Shown piece by piece: positions 9,453 to 20,005 of a stretch of DNA of 64,000 bases. A program made the position numbers and the translations under genes. Position 1 is the stretch's first letter, and each line of letters opens with the position of its first letter. Source of the DNA: Polytrichum commune (lineage: Eukaryota; Streptophyta; Polytrichopsida; Polytrichales; Polytrichaceae); NCBI GenBank assembly GCA_950295325.1, contig OX485805.1, positions 54,460,758 through 54,524,757 on the forward strand. Direction: 5' to 3'. Below the pieces are notes generated by a model. The model had not been told where the DNA came from. It searched no databases and was given only the letters and a program-made list of their open reading frames with translations.

Positions 9453-10220
9453 GATCCCCCGGAGATAGGTCGGAAACCCTCGACCAGTGGACGTCTTACC
9501 CGAAACAAACCGTTCGTCGTGTTCGACCTGAACGGGGTGTTGTGTCACACCGAACACATCCCCCGGGTCCCCACGCGTCCCTTCTGTCACCCCGACGAAA
9601 GGGACTACGACAGAGAGCTCGACACGCTCATTAACCGCAAGGCTGTCCGCGCCCGTCCCGGCCTGCGTGACTTCCTTCGAGAGGTGCTCGATGTAGCTCA
9701 CGTCTTTGTGTGGAGCTCCATGGTCATGGAGAACACCAAGCCAATTGTCGACTTCCTCTTCCGCGATCTTCCGAGCCCTTGCCTCATCCTCGGCCAAGAG
9801 GATTGCGATGAATTGCTTGACAAAAAGGGTATGCCGGTTTCAAAGTTCGGCGGTCGTGGCGGAGGACAACAATTCCTGAAGGTCCTGAGGTCAAGACTGT
9901 GGCGGGGCATCCCCCGGCTGCAGGGGGTACCCCACGGGTGGTGGCCGACCCCTGAGAACACCATCCTCGTCGACGACAGCCCCACCAAAAGCGTCTTGAA
10001 CCCCCTGGGGAACGTCATCTTCCCCGCCACTTGGACCGGCGATAGAAACGACACGTTTTTGGTCGATACGCTAGCGCCTTACCTTAGAAGGCTTGTTGTC
10101 CACGCCGGTAGCATACCATTTTTTGTTAGGTCCAACCCCATAGGCAATGTGGGTTTAAGCCCCCGTGATAATGTATTCAAGAGCATCATGAGGCTCGCCA
10201 AACTCAATAAATTGATTTGA
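9453..10220 (+). CDS. FCP1/NIF-type HAD phosphatase-like protein
   Basis: Exon model starts after the AG at 9452 and is open for 255 codons to TGA at 10218-10220; earlier exons are not identified. HAD signatures in order: KPFVVFDLNGVL (residues about 19-30), HVFVWSSM (about 83-90) and NTILVDDSPTK (about 168-178). This is the arrangement of FCP1/SCP-like phosphatases that act on phosphoserine, for example in the RNA polymerase II C-terminal domain. The nucleophile Asp is present, but the second Asp of the usual DxD is Asn (DLNG). Plant-specific members with DxNG exist, so loss of activity cannot be assumed. GC-rich codon use matches the DGQH gene just upstream on the same strand. The last about 35 codons look non-conserved, and splicing into the exon at 10347 is possible. 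Confidence 0.7.
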   Translation, partial: DPPEIGRKPSTSGRLTRNKPFVVFDLNGVLCHTEHIPRVPTRPFCHPDERDYDRELDTLINRKAVRARPGLRDFLREVLDVAHVFVWSSMVMENTKPIVDFLFRDLPSPCLILGQEDCDELLDKKGMPVSKFGGRGGGQQFLKVLRSRLWRGIPRLQGVPHGWWPTPENTILVDDSPTKSVLNPLGNVIFPATWTGDRNDTFLVDTLAPYLRRLVVHAGSIPFFVRSNPIGNVGLSPRDNVFKSIMRLAKLNKLI

Positions 10221-10283
10221 AATGCCTCCATGTCTTTGCTTGTATCATGTGGTTCACATTTACTAATGCTTGCTTCGTTTTTG

Positions 10284-10337
10284 GATGTCTTTTGTTGTTG
10301 TGATTGTTGTTGTTGTGATTGTTGTTGTTGTTGTTCT
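10284..10337. repeat. TTG-rich microsatellite / pyrimidine tract
   Basis: A tgttgttgtgattgttgttg run directly before cttgcccatag at 10336-10346. It could serve as the pyrimidine tract of a 3' splice site for the exon starting at 10347. Confidence 0.6.
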
Positions 10338-10346
10338 TGCCCATAG

Positions 10347-11308
10347 TCTGCCCCCATATGCGACGCCCCTGTGGTCGACAACCCTTCCCGTCCCCTCTCG
10401 CCCCCTGCCTCCCCTTCCCGCGACGTCACGGACTTCCAAATGCCATCCCTCTACCAGTTCTCGGCGGTCGACGCGGCCTCGGCCGTGGATTACTCCCGCG
10501 ACGTCGGCATCGACGACGGCGTCGTCAACAACCCGCCCCCCGCACTTGGCGCCCGCGCCTACGCCCCGTCGCCCTCCCCCCTCTCCAAGGAGAAACGGAC
10601 GCTCGTTCGTTTGGGGCACCTCTCGCCCTCTAGGGACAAAGGCGTCGCTCGTCGCGGGCCGAGCCGGCGTCTCCGCATGGACTCCGCCCCCGCCGACCCC
10701 GTTCCTCCCCCCGCAACGTCCACCGCGATCGTGGGCCCTCCACGCCTCGACTCCCCCCCGCCATCCAACAGTGCAATAGTTCCATCGGCTCCGGATGCTC
10801 CCGTCGACGTTCCCCTCGTTCCCCGCATGGACGTCCCCAAAGCCAAGGTGCCCTCCTCAACCCTAAACCCCTTTCCCGCTTTTGCTTCCCTTGTCTTCCG
10901 TTTGCGTGCCGTTCTCTTTACGAGCGCCCATCCCAAACCGCCCTCATTATTTTCCCCACTCCATTCCTATTCTTATCTTCCTATGACGTTGTTTCGCAGG
11001 TGGCTACCCGCTCGCTTGGTGCCCGGCCCTCCTCCACGTCCTCCTTGGATAGGCACGCCCTCAAGGCCGCATCTTCCGAGTCCGATCGTTGTCTGGCCCT
11101 CCGGAGAAGCGCAAGACGTTCCCTTTCGCAAACGCCCTCGCATTCTACTTATAATACCACCTCGTACAATTCGGGAGCGCGTCCTGAAACATGCAAGAAC
11201 GACACATATTCCTGTCCAGGCAACATACAAGGATACAGTCGTGGGCCTGAGATTTTTAGAGCCATGAAGGCCGCCAAAAAAAAGGACTTAGCCGCAAAAA
11301 AAAAATAG
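10347..11308 (+). CDS. Pro/Ser-rich exons downstream of the phosphatase-like gene
   Basis: Two exons fit together in phase 0: 10347-10847, ending AAG/GTGCCC, and 11000-11308, starting after GTTTCGCAG. The 152-base intron between them is pyrimidine-rich. The product is Pro/Ser/Arg-rich with no known fold and ends in Lys/Ala repeats (MKAAKKKDLAAKKK) before TAG. It may be a disordered C-terminal region of the phosphatase-like gene or a separate gene. A diverged palindrome, AAACGGACG-CT-CGTTCGTTT at about 10592-10613, lies in the first exon and encodes KRTLVRL. Function unknown. Confidence 0.5.
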
Positions 11309-11589
11309 TGGGTCGGACCAGCGTACTAGTGGGACGGACTCCCTAAATGGGCTTAGGTGTAGAACATATTTAAGTGCTTACTTTCTATGCTATTCCAAGT
11401 TACTCAAGACATTGATGGTATTTCCATTATAATTGTATTTCAATCCCAATTAATTCATTCAACTTCCATTCATTCTTCGCATCTTCCCTTCCATTCATAA
11501 CGAGTTGTCATTTCATACGCAACTATTTTCATGTATGCCTCACATTTTTGTTCACTTCCATGCCTTTATGTATAATAATAGTAGCATAC
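11309..11589. other. AT-rich intergenic stretch
   Basis: No gene seen. Probably the 3' flank of the exon ending at 11308. Confidence 0.4.
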
Positions 11590-11697
11590 CATTATACATA
11601 TGGGATTTTTAGTCGTCATTACTGGTCCAATTTTGAAATGTGCATCCTTATATAGTCTCATAATCAACAAAAAGTCTCCAAATACCGAATATAGTGT
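11590..11697 (+). repeat. Diverged repeat ending exactly at the palindrome border
   Basis: This stretch is similar to 21745-21855 in the right arm (and reverse-complemented near 20135-20245). Shared pieces include acgggatttttt/atgggattttt, ctggtccaaatttg/ctggtccaattttg and cgaatatagt. Its similarity stops where the inverted arm starts at 11698. Confidence 0.6.
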
Positions 11698-11812
11698 TCA
11701 GTCATCAAACGTTCTCTGTTGTCCAACTTATGGGGGATCCTTGATGTTCTGAAACATTGGACATTCTCTATGTGCGAGTGGACTATTACCAAGTTTTCCA
11801 CATAAGGTAGAC

Positions 11813-12010
11813 GTGCCTAATTCGGTTACTCATCCTCATTGGACACCTATATTTAGTGGTATGTGGTTAGGTGAGGCTCTAAGAATGGATATCAAAAAGA
11901 CACATGCTTCAAAAGAAATTAGACTATGTGTTCAAAATATGATATTCTTTTTAAGTTCAATATTCAACATAATTGGAGATGCATATGACCATTTAATAAG
12001 GAGCATGTAA
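11813..12010 (+). other. Repeat-encoded peptide fragment, left copy
   Basis: A 65-codon frame with the phrase FSGMWLGEALRMDIKK followed by a hydrophobic stretch and IGDAYDHL. A diverged relative is encoded by 22254-22549 and its mirror (FSGVISSVTDLRTDIKT followed by IIEGAYTYNH). Two diverged copies within one arm suggest a fragment of an old mobile-element protein. Family not identified. Confidence 0.3.
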
Positions 12011-12783
12011 TAATTTTCACTTTGAATATTATATTCAGATGAGCTTCAAAAATTATGTGGAAAGTGGCTATGTCCTTGATTTGGATTTGCAAATCATCTT
12101 GTAGTAGTTGCATGTTTCATATCATAAGAGATGTGGGGTGGTTTGAAATAGTAACCATTTAAGACCTATTTAACTTACCTTATGGGGAATAATATACTAC
12201 AAAATACTAACTTACATGAGTAGCCCTTTGCAGTTAAAGCACTGGTCCATTTGTGATTTGCCCACTTAAAATATGTCAACCACATGACATGCAATCGATA
12301 AAGCAATAGATGCATGCAATTGACACTAAATTTGGACTAAATTGTGAATAAAATATACATACTGTAGTCTTTTCAAAGAGTCAGAGAATCTTGGAACTAA
12401 CTTGCAGCTACTAACACAGTCAATGCGAGGGGGGAGACATTCAATGCAAGGGGAGACAAGTCCTAAAAAGAAGAAGATATGTAAAGTAAAAGATTGAGGG
12501 GAAGATGAAGTTCGACGGTAGGCGGGAGAGCGGAAATTAAAAAATCGGGGGGAAAGATGAAGGACAGTAGGCGGGAGAGCAAAAATTGCGAGAATAGTGC
12601 TTGACCTACTAGAGGACTCCAGGTGTCTACTTGGTATTTGAGTCTCCCACATGAAACAATGTCTGGAACTGGAGTCATCGATCCTACGTGGAAATGCACA
12701 CAAGCTTATGCCCAACTCGCCATAACGAGGACATCCAGGCGTCCGGGTCTTCCTTTCTGGGATACCCATAGCAGACCATCACC

Positions 12784-13371
12784 CCGGGTACGCAACTCCC
12801 GTATTATATGGTCCTGATTAGAATCACTTATAATGCGTTTTAGTCCAATATTGGGTGATACAATTTGTTTTAATGTAGGAAACCCTTGTAGCCCTTCTAA
12901 CAAGGAATCCAAAAATGTAATTATATATAGGAAATGAATATATTTTGAAGCATATAATTGCATTAAAAACCTAATTATATGATTTTTTTAATACGTGTAC
13001 CATAGGTCAAACTACCCAACTTTTTGGACTTTTTAATAAAATTTTAACATTGTGAATGAATTATAATTTTAATGGGAGGCAACTATTCGTGGCTTATAAT
13101 TTTAATGGGAGGCTTAATAAATATGCAACCCAACTTTTTTTTCATCTCATTTATTTAATTTGGTCTTCACCCAACTTTTTGTTCATCTCATTTTATTTAA
13201 TTTGGTCTTTACCCAACTTTTTTTTCATCTCATTTTATTTAATTTGGTCTTCACCCAACTTTTTGATCATTTTAATTTGATATAATTTGATATAATTTTT
13301 ACAAAAAGCCGTCCTCTAAGCCGTTTTAAGTACGATGCCCCCTGCGTATAATATGGGAGTTGCGTACCCGG
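12784..13371 (+). mobile_element. Mutator-like non-autonomous element, short form, left arm
   Basis: 588 bases bounded by inverted ends CCGGGTACGCAACTCCC and its complement. The next bases also pair (TATTATA). It is flanked by the exact 10-base direct repeat gaccatcacc at 12774-12783 and 13372-13381. A 9-11-base target duplication points to the Mutator superfamily. The 3' third carries about three 40-base tandem units (acccaactttttttcatctc...). No transposase is encoded. Confidence 0.85.
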
Positions 13372-15385
13372 GACCATCACCCATCTCTAAATTACCAACA
13401 CATAACAATTGCTAGAAGGGCTTCTAAACTAGATACTGTTCTGGTAAATGCCACTGTGCCCAACCCCACATTAACAAAAGACGCTCACTGGTGGACTTCA
13501 TAAATTTCACAATCTCCTTCAAAACCACCTTGGGGCAGAGATCTATTTCGCCCTGACGAGGCCCGTGACTCGTGCTTCCTCAAATCTGAAAGGCACATCT
13601 AACTGCTCTTGCGGTTGCAAAGTCAGTGGAATGATGTGGAAGGTGAGGCTTCTAATCCAAAGCTAATTCCGCTTGCTCCAGTTTCGTTGGGACAGGGGAT
13701 GAGTCTCTGCCAATGAATCAGCAGATTTGGGTGGATGCAAAGGCGTCCGCGATCATGTTGTGACAGCAAGGAGCAGAGGAGATTGATGGAGCAAGCGGAG
13801 GCAAGCTCCGAACAGCGGGACTGTCACGGGACCGAGCTTCAAGTGAGAACGGGGTCCATTCTGGGCTGGAAAAGCATCTCAGTGTGATTAGGGTAATGAG
13901 GGGCTCAGACCCCGGTTTAGGACCGGCACTGGTAATCGGCATCGACCGGCGACGGCGGCAAATCAATGTACCGCCACATCATACCTTTATATCAAGACCT
14001 CATATCGAACCTTTACCTCATATCAATCTAAGAATAACTTAGGGGGCAATGAGTAAGGAATTGAGGGATGCATGAAGGGATTACTTAAGCCATATCTTTG
14101 TGAGATGCCCTAAGGAATTTGAGAGATATTATTCTTCCTTGAGGTTAGATTTTGAACATGAGAAAGGGAATTTGAGGTGGATGAACTAAGGATTTAATTC
14201 AAGGCCGTAAACATAACCAAATAGGCACCCGAGAGATCTAATTTAGCAAGGGTATATGCTTGCGTAAATTGGATAGCGTGACTCGGATTTGAGATAATTG
14301 AATGGACATTCGAACCATGAAATAATGGGGAGTGATCCTAGAAGTTATTAGACTTACGGGAATGATAAAATATTCTAAGAGAGTAAATGAGGAACATTCT
14401 ATGAATTAGGTTGTTTTGACTTAGCGAGGGAGTATGCTTGCCTTATAGAGAAGTTGGGCAAGATGCTTGAAGACTTGAAAGGAACGAGAGATATGTTATA
14501 AGAACTTGAATGAATAAATAGGATTGTGAATGTTTTCAACCATGAAAGATATTGTATAAGAGCAATTTCCCTCGTAACACTTAACCGTGACATTACACTT
14601 TTTTGGAAACATTAACTAAGTTCTAAAGGCACTTACACATTAAGAATCCATTAGAAAGCTATTAAGAGATATTGAGAATGCATTTACGTGTTTCTGGTTA
14701 AGGACGCTTTCGGGGAACATAAACTTGTGATCTTAGGGCAACTACTCCTAGAGAAATTATAAAGACATTGAAACTATATGTTACGGGATTGAGACACAGA
14801 AGAATACAAACACCTTCACGAGACTTAGAGAGGAGATCTAATTTTGGTGGGAGTAACTTCCATGTAAACCGGTTCAGCAGCGGGTTACACCGTCTGAGGC
14901 TGGAAGGTTGAAGGTGGCCCTCCACAGTGGAGTAACATCAGGAGGTGCCCATATTTTTACCACCTTTGGGTTAGCAATTCGAGGAGCTCCTTCTTTGAAA
15001 CCCTCATCTGCTCCCTTGCCATGGGTCGCAAAATGCATCAAAGCTTGGTTGCCTGCATTTTGCAACCTGCACATTTTGATGTCCAAGAATGTTTTCAATG
15101 ATGTCAGCTTCCATCTCAGTATCTGGAAGACGATCTCTTTCATCACGGGAATAAGCAGGGTCTCCAACCACTGAACCTGCTCCCGAGGTTTCCATTAGTG
15201 GGTGGTTTTGATCACATTGTTTGGGAGTGCGCAAGGATACAAAGAACAGTGTGGTGTTCAATCAAGAATTTCTTGGTGTTGGGTTTACATGTATCTGACT
15301 CCAAAGCATTTTTTTTTAATCGACCAAAACATATGCAAAGGCTGAGATGATTGCGAATGGGATGTAATTGGGATTCAAGATTGAT

Positions 15386-15748
15386 GCTACACTAAGTATG
15401 ATATTTAGTGTGATATGGTATTTAATGTCACTATGGTAACTTTTTGGATGACACTTCTTATGAATAAGTGAACAAACATTGTCATGGATGATGGATGAGT
15501 TCATCCATTGGCCAAAATGCTACCTTCTCTTGTCAGCAACTTGTGATGAATTATTGTCATGGATGATTGAAATTTGGATGAAAATTCATGTGGTAAGTGA
15601 CAGAAATTGCAACACTGTAAATCTATAATCCCCTCCAAAAAATTACAAGGAATGACAAATAATGTTGGTTGACATTGACTGTTTGGTGACTCTATACCAT
15701 GGTTTACAATTAGTGTTGAGCAAGACAATTAGAATTGGTGACACTAAA
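15386..15748 (-). repeat. About 360-bp dispersed repeat, left arm copy
   Basis: Aligned with 44861-45221 outside the palindrome at roughly 85-90 percent by eye. The repeat runs from tttagtgtcaccaattct to acttagtgtagc on the opposite strand. Both ends contain (T)TTAGTGT, a hint of short inverted ends. No coding capacity. Confidence 0.75.
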
Positions 15749-16527
15749 AAGCATACTTAATGTAGTACCTTGTTGGCACATATGACCAATTTGTGATGGT
15801 CCGCCATGGAATCCAAGACGTACTGGATGGGTGAAAAGAATGCCTCATAGAGCTCCTCCAAGATTTCGAAGAAGTTCTTTTTAATTCAAAATGTGGTTCA
15901 ATGCTTCACAAGAGAATTACGACATCAATGCAACACATTACAATTTTCAAAATGCATGAGTTGTATATTTCTAAGAAAGACTTGTGATTGTCATGCATAT
16001 GCCATCAAGCAACATAGTACTTGGGGTAAAATGAAACTCAAGTACCCACATAAGCAATTCATGGTCACTATTGATTGCACTTAAGTGTGGTATCTTGGGC
16101 ATTACCATGTGTATCATGTTTCAAGGTGACATACAACCAAATACGTGCACGACATAGAGGTAACACGGACAACAATTTCTTTATTATCACAGTTTGAGTA
16201 TGGAGGTGCTCATGAGAGTGGACTATAGAAACATCTCAATGATCCTCTTACATTAGGAAGCGAGTTGTCTCAATGACAATCTCTCTATGTCACTACCACC
16301 ATGAACATCACAAAACCTCTGAAACTATGCTTCCCTTTCAATGTAACTTCAACAACCACATGGCATTGTTGTATTACACCACAAGAGAAGCGGGGACTAC
16401 ATACTGTGCACACAAATATATAGTCGATTCAAACGCCAGAGCACGACGAATGCAAGCACCGACGTCGACATCGGTGGTGACCGGAGAGCATTGTTGGGCG
16501 ATCGCCAAGTCACATGAAATGCCACGT

Positions 16528-16962
16528 TCATTCGATGGTGATGGTGGCGTAGAGGGTGTTGCCGTCCTCCTTGTAATAGTCAACTGTGAGTTTCATACCC
16601 GTGGTGGTGGTTCTCTCCAGATGCGACAACTGCTTCCACAACATTTGGTTATTGCCGTGTTTGTCGTTGTAGTAAGTGGGGTGAATCTCAACACCGGTGT
16701 TGGAAGCTTGCTTGTCCGGGACGATATCACACCACCTATTGTAGTTGTGGATGCCCAGTGCGACCAAGAAGAAGCCGTCTGAGGGCCCCTTGAAGCGCAA
16801 CATTCCGGAGGTGCCACTAGCGCCCATGTGGAGGATGTGGTCGCCATCCACCTCGCTCCAGTATACTCCAGTATTGCCGTCATGCCAGCATGTCTTCTCC
16901 ACAATGCTAAACCAATTGGTGGGCTTGGTTTGGATGACCCTCACGTGGATGGTGTAAGACAT
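16528..16962 (-). CDS. Fungal-type (ABL family) lectin, left arm copy
   Basis: Identical mirror copy of the gene at 25027-25461, transcribed towards the outer end of the left arm. It has the same ATG context, TATA box (17100-17106) and 144-residue product. The two copies are divergent, with their 5' ends facing the palindrome centre about 4 kb away. If the palindrome is real, the gene dose is doubled; if it is an artefact, only one copy exists. Confidence 0.85.
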   Translation of the reverse strand: MSYTIHVRVIQTKPTNWFSIVEKTCWHDGNTGVYWSEVDGDHILHMGASGTSGMLRFKGPSDGFFLVALGIHNYNRWCDIVPDKQASNTGVEIHPTYYNDKHGNNQMLWKQLSHLERTTTTGMKLTVDYYKEDGNTLYATITIE

Positions 16963-17099
16963 GGTGACGAACTGAAATGGAAACTTTGTGGAAAGTGAAT
17001 GAAGAGCAATGGATCGAAGGAGTATGTACTGCTGTGGGACTGAAGATGAGGAGCGAAGCTTGAAGCAGGAAGGAGTGAATGCTGTGATGAAGGGGCCGC

Positions 17100-17106
17100 A
17101 TATATA
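17100..17106 (-). promoter_or_regulatory. TATA box of the left lectin copy
   Basis: Minus strand TATATAT, mirror of 24883-24889. Confidence 0.6.
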
Positions 17107-18220
17107 GCCTGTGGGAAGGGAGGCAAGCATCAAACTGGTTGTGGATGAAGGGAGTTTTCAATTATTAAAAACACTGCTGAGTACATGGGTTGGCTTTGTC
17201 AGAACCTCTTATTATTATTTATTGGACTATGACAAATGCACACATGCTTTCCTTATGGGATTGGAACTACAGTATTTGCATGGACAGAAGTGATGTGAAC
17301 TGAGGTACATGTAGACGACTTTTAGTTTTCAATTTTGCAAACTGGACTCCGAGTGTCCTGGCCTGGCGACATGGTACCTATGCATGATGTTTATCTAGCT
17401 GAGTCAACAACTGCAACCAGTTAATCGCGTTTCTTGACGTAGAATAGTTTGCTTCAATAAGGATTACTCGGGTGATCGGTCCAGTTAGGTTGAATAAGAG
17501 GAGTATTACAGTGCACCCTCGATATGTGTTACCTCAATGACTGTTAAAATGGCCATGTGTTAAGGGAAATTGTGCTCCCCCGAAAAACCTAAAACATACA
17601 GTAGTAAGTGTTAGTTGTTGATTGTCAAGTGAATCTTTGAAAATCATGCTCCCCTATTCAACAAATTCACCTCGATAATTGTCAATATGGATGACAAAGA
17701 TGACACTTGCAATTAATGCATGATGTTTAACACATTCAAATCGTGACCGTAGCCACTTTTCCTCATGATCTTCTTAGTTCAATGTATGAATATCTTAAGG
17801 AAGATACATGAAAAACAATGAAAATAAGTTGATTAGGTTAGAATGAATGGCTTGAGGTTTTATGCTGAGAGATGGAAAAGAGGAAATGATGAGGAATGCA
17901 AGTTTTTTGATAATTTTATTCCTTTTAAATTATTAATAGTTACATTTTCTCAAAGAGACAAGTAAGTTCAAACCTCCCATTTGTACACTAGAGTCTCCCT
18001 AATTTGAGCATTAAAGTATCATACTCTGCACACGAATACACACGAAATGGTTAAATGAATGGCACCCAAAAGTGATCACAAGTGGTGTGAAACAACACCT
18101 ATCTGGCCAATCATTGCATCCTACCCATCATTGCATCTTTTTTGGGCCCACACAACAATCATTCTAACCCTAGTCAAGTGCACCAGATGTAGTGGTCGTT
18201 TACCGTCTTAGGTTTTCCTC

Positions 18221-19418
18221 CCGGGCACGCAACTCCCGTATTATATGGTCCTGATTATAATCACTTATAATGCGTTTTAGTCCAATATTGAGTGATACAA
18301 TTTGTTTTAATGTAGGAAACCCTTGTAGCCCTTCTAACAAGGAATCCAAAAATATAATTATATATAGGAAATGAATACATTTTGAAGCATATAAATGTAT
18401 TAAAAACCTAATTATATGAATTTTTTTAATACGTGTACCATAGGTCAAACTACCCAACTTTTTGGACTTTTTAATAAAATTTTAACATTGTGAATGACTT
18501 CTAATTTTAATGGGAGGCAACTATTCGTGGCTTATAATTTTAATGGGAGGCAACTATTTGTGGCTTATAATTCTAATTGGAGGCAACTATTCGTGGCTTA
18601 TAATTCTAATTGGAGGCAAATATTCGTGTGGATTTTTTAAAATTATGTATAGGCAACTTACTGGTCTAACTGTTGGGATAGAAAACTAATGATTTGTGTT
18701 AGGATACAGTTGAGGTATGTATTTTTAAGACCATATACATCATATGGTGCCCCGACTACTCAAGGGTATCATGGGGTATTTCAAAATATCATGGGTTCCT
18801 GGTTTAGGGTTAGGGCTTAGGGTTTGAGGCTTTTACATATTCGCTTTGAAGCTTTTGTGTTCGGTTTTGGAGCCTTTGTGTCTTTGCTTTGGAATGTGTG
18901 GCTTTGCTTTGGAGCCTTTGTGTCGTCGCTTTGGAGTGTGCTTGTGCTCATTTGGGAGGGTCATCCTTGGCTTAAACAAACACGTGGATTGTGAGATGAA
19001 GCGTAGAGGCTCATGTAGTGGAGGTAGAGATAGGGAGAAGGAATATGTTACACATGTAATTGCCACAACTCCTTCCAAAAGAGGGAGACCTCGAAAGGAC
19101 CCTCTATCATTTGTGAATACTAATCCGACATCTACATTGAATACCCCTCTTAGACGCTCTACAAGGTTAAAAAACTAGGTGCTTCAATTGTTTATATACG
19201 TTGGAGTTTTTTTTTAATAAATTTGCAACCCAACTTTTTTTTCATCTCATTTATTTAATTTGGTCTTCAACCAACTTTTTTTTCATCTCATTTTATTTAA
19301 TTTGGTCTTCACCCAAATTTTTGATCATTTTAATTTGATATAATTTTTACAAAAGTCGTCCTCTAAGCCGTTGTTAATACGATGCCCCCTGCGTATAATA
19401 TGGGAGTTGCGTACCCGG
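18221..19418 (+). mobile_element. Mutator-like element carrying an AT-hook frame, left arm
   Basis: 1,198 bases with ends CCGGGCACGCAACTCCC and GGGAGTTGCGTACCCGG, the same family as 12784-13371. Flanks ggttttcctc and ggtttttcta match at 8 of 10 positions, an eroded target duplication. The outer parts align with the short form, including a reiterated taattttaatgggaggcaac block (about 18500-18620). The middle (about 18650-19190) is absent from the short form and holds a telomere-like patch, a tandem-repeat block and the frame with an AT-hook. Confidence 0.8.
18846..19178 (+). CDS. AT-hook-containing frame inside the element, left arm
   Basis: A 110-codon frame. The first 45 codons come from a tandem DNA repeat (gctttggagcctttgtgtc-like units) and give a Cys/Leu/Phe-rich peptide of doubtful meaning. 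From the internal Met near 18996 the product is basic, contains KRGRPRKDP (a canonical AT-hook core GRPRK) and ends PLRRSTRLKN. This part looks like a captured piece of a host nuclear-protein gene, as in Pack-MULEs. Whether it is expressed is unknown. Confidence 0.4.
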   Translation: MKLLCSVLEPLCLCFGMCGFALEPLCRRFGVCLCSFGRVILGLNKHVDCEMKRRGSCSGGRDREKEYVTHVIATTPSKRGRPRKDPLSFVNTNPTSTLNTPLRRSTRLKN

Positions 19419-19734
19419 GGTTTTTCTACCTTATTTGTGATCAAAGTGTTGACTCTTGAACTCACAAAATGATTGTATGTATATGCTCCCTCAATTATGT
19501 TGGCTAATAAATTTAGAATGGTCCAACAAAGTTTACATACATAGTCCAATCTCCTCTCAACATATGTCGTTTTGATGTCTGTTCTTAGATCTGTGACACT
19601 TGATATCACACCACTAAAATATAGGTGTGTGAGACTGTGAGTGAACAAAATTAACTTAATATGGCATGCATGCCTTACACTCACTGAGGCACTCCAATGA
19701 CCCCAAGGCGGGCCAGAGACTGGCAAGCAAAACA

Positions 19735-20005
19735 TCCAACACTAAGGGCCAAGTTCCATGTACCGGTCCCGGTCCGTTTTTTTTGAAATAAATGGGTGGG
19801 CCGGTGAAAAGAGGGTGGTGCCATGTGCCCATCCCTCTCACCCAAGGACCGGTACCCCCCATGGATGGGTGTCCCACATTTTGTGTTGTGGAAGAACGGC
19901 TGCCAAAGGACCGGCGGTCCTAACGGTAACGTGAAGGACATGTGCCGGTTAGAGAGCTATGGTGACCGGATCGGCCGGTCACCTAGGGTATTTTATGATA
20001 TTTTA
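19735..20005. repeat. ACCGG-rich segment, left arm (mirror 21984-22254)
   Basis: Many ACCGG/CCGGT motifs in about 270 bases, several as self-complementary pairs such as ggaccggtacc and gatcggccggtcacc. This is typical of subterminal regions of DNA transposons, but I could not place matching ends. Confidence 0.35.

Noticed and set aside
14874-15261. Overlapping frames with WAPPDVTPLWRATF-like text, mirrored at 26728-27115
   Set aside because: It may be a decayed mobile-element protein, but the frames are broken and I could not tie it to a family.
16593-16904. Alternative frames overlapping the lectin gene
   Set aside because: Shadow frames of the ABL-type coding sequence.
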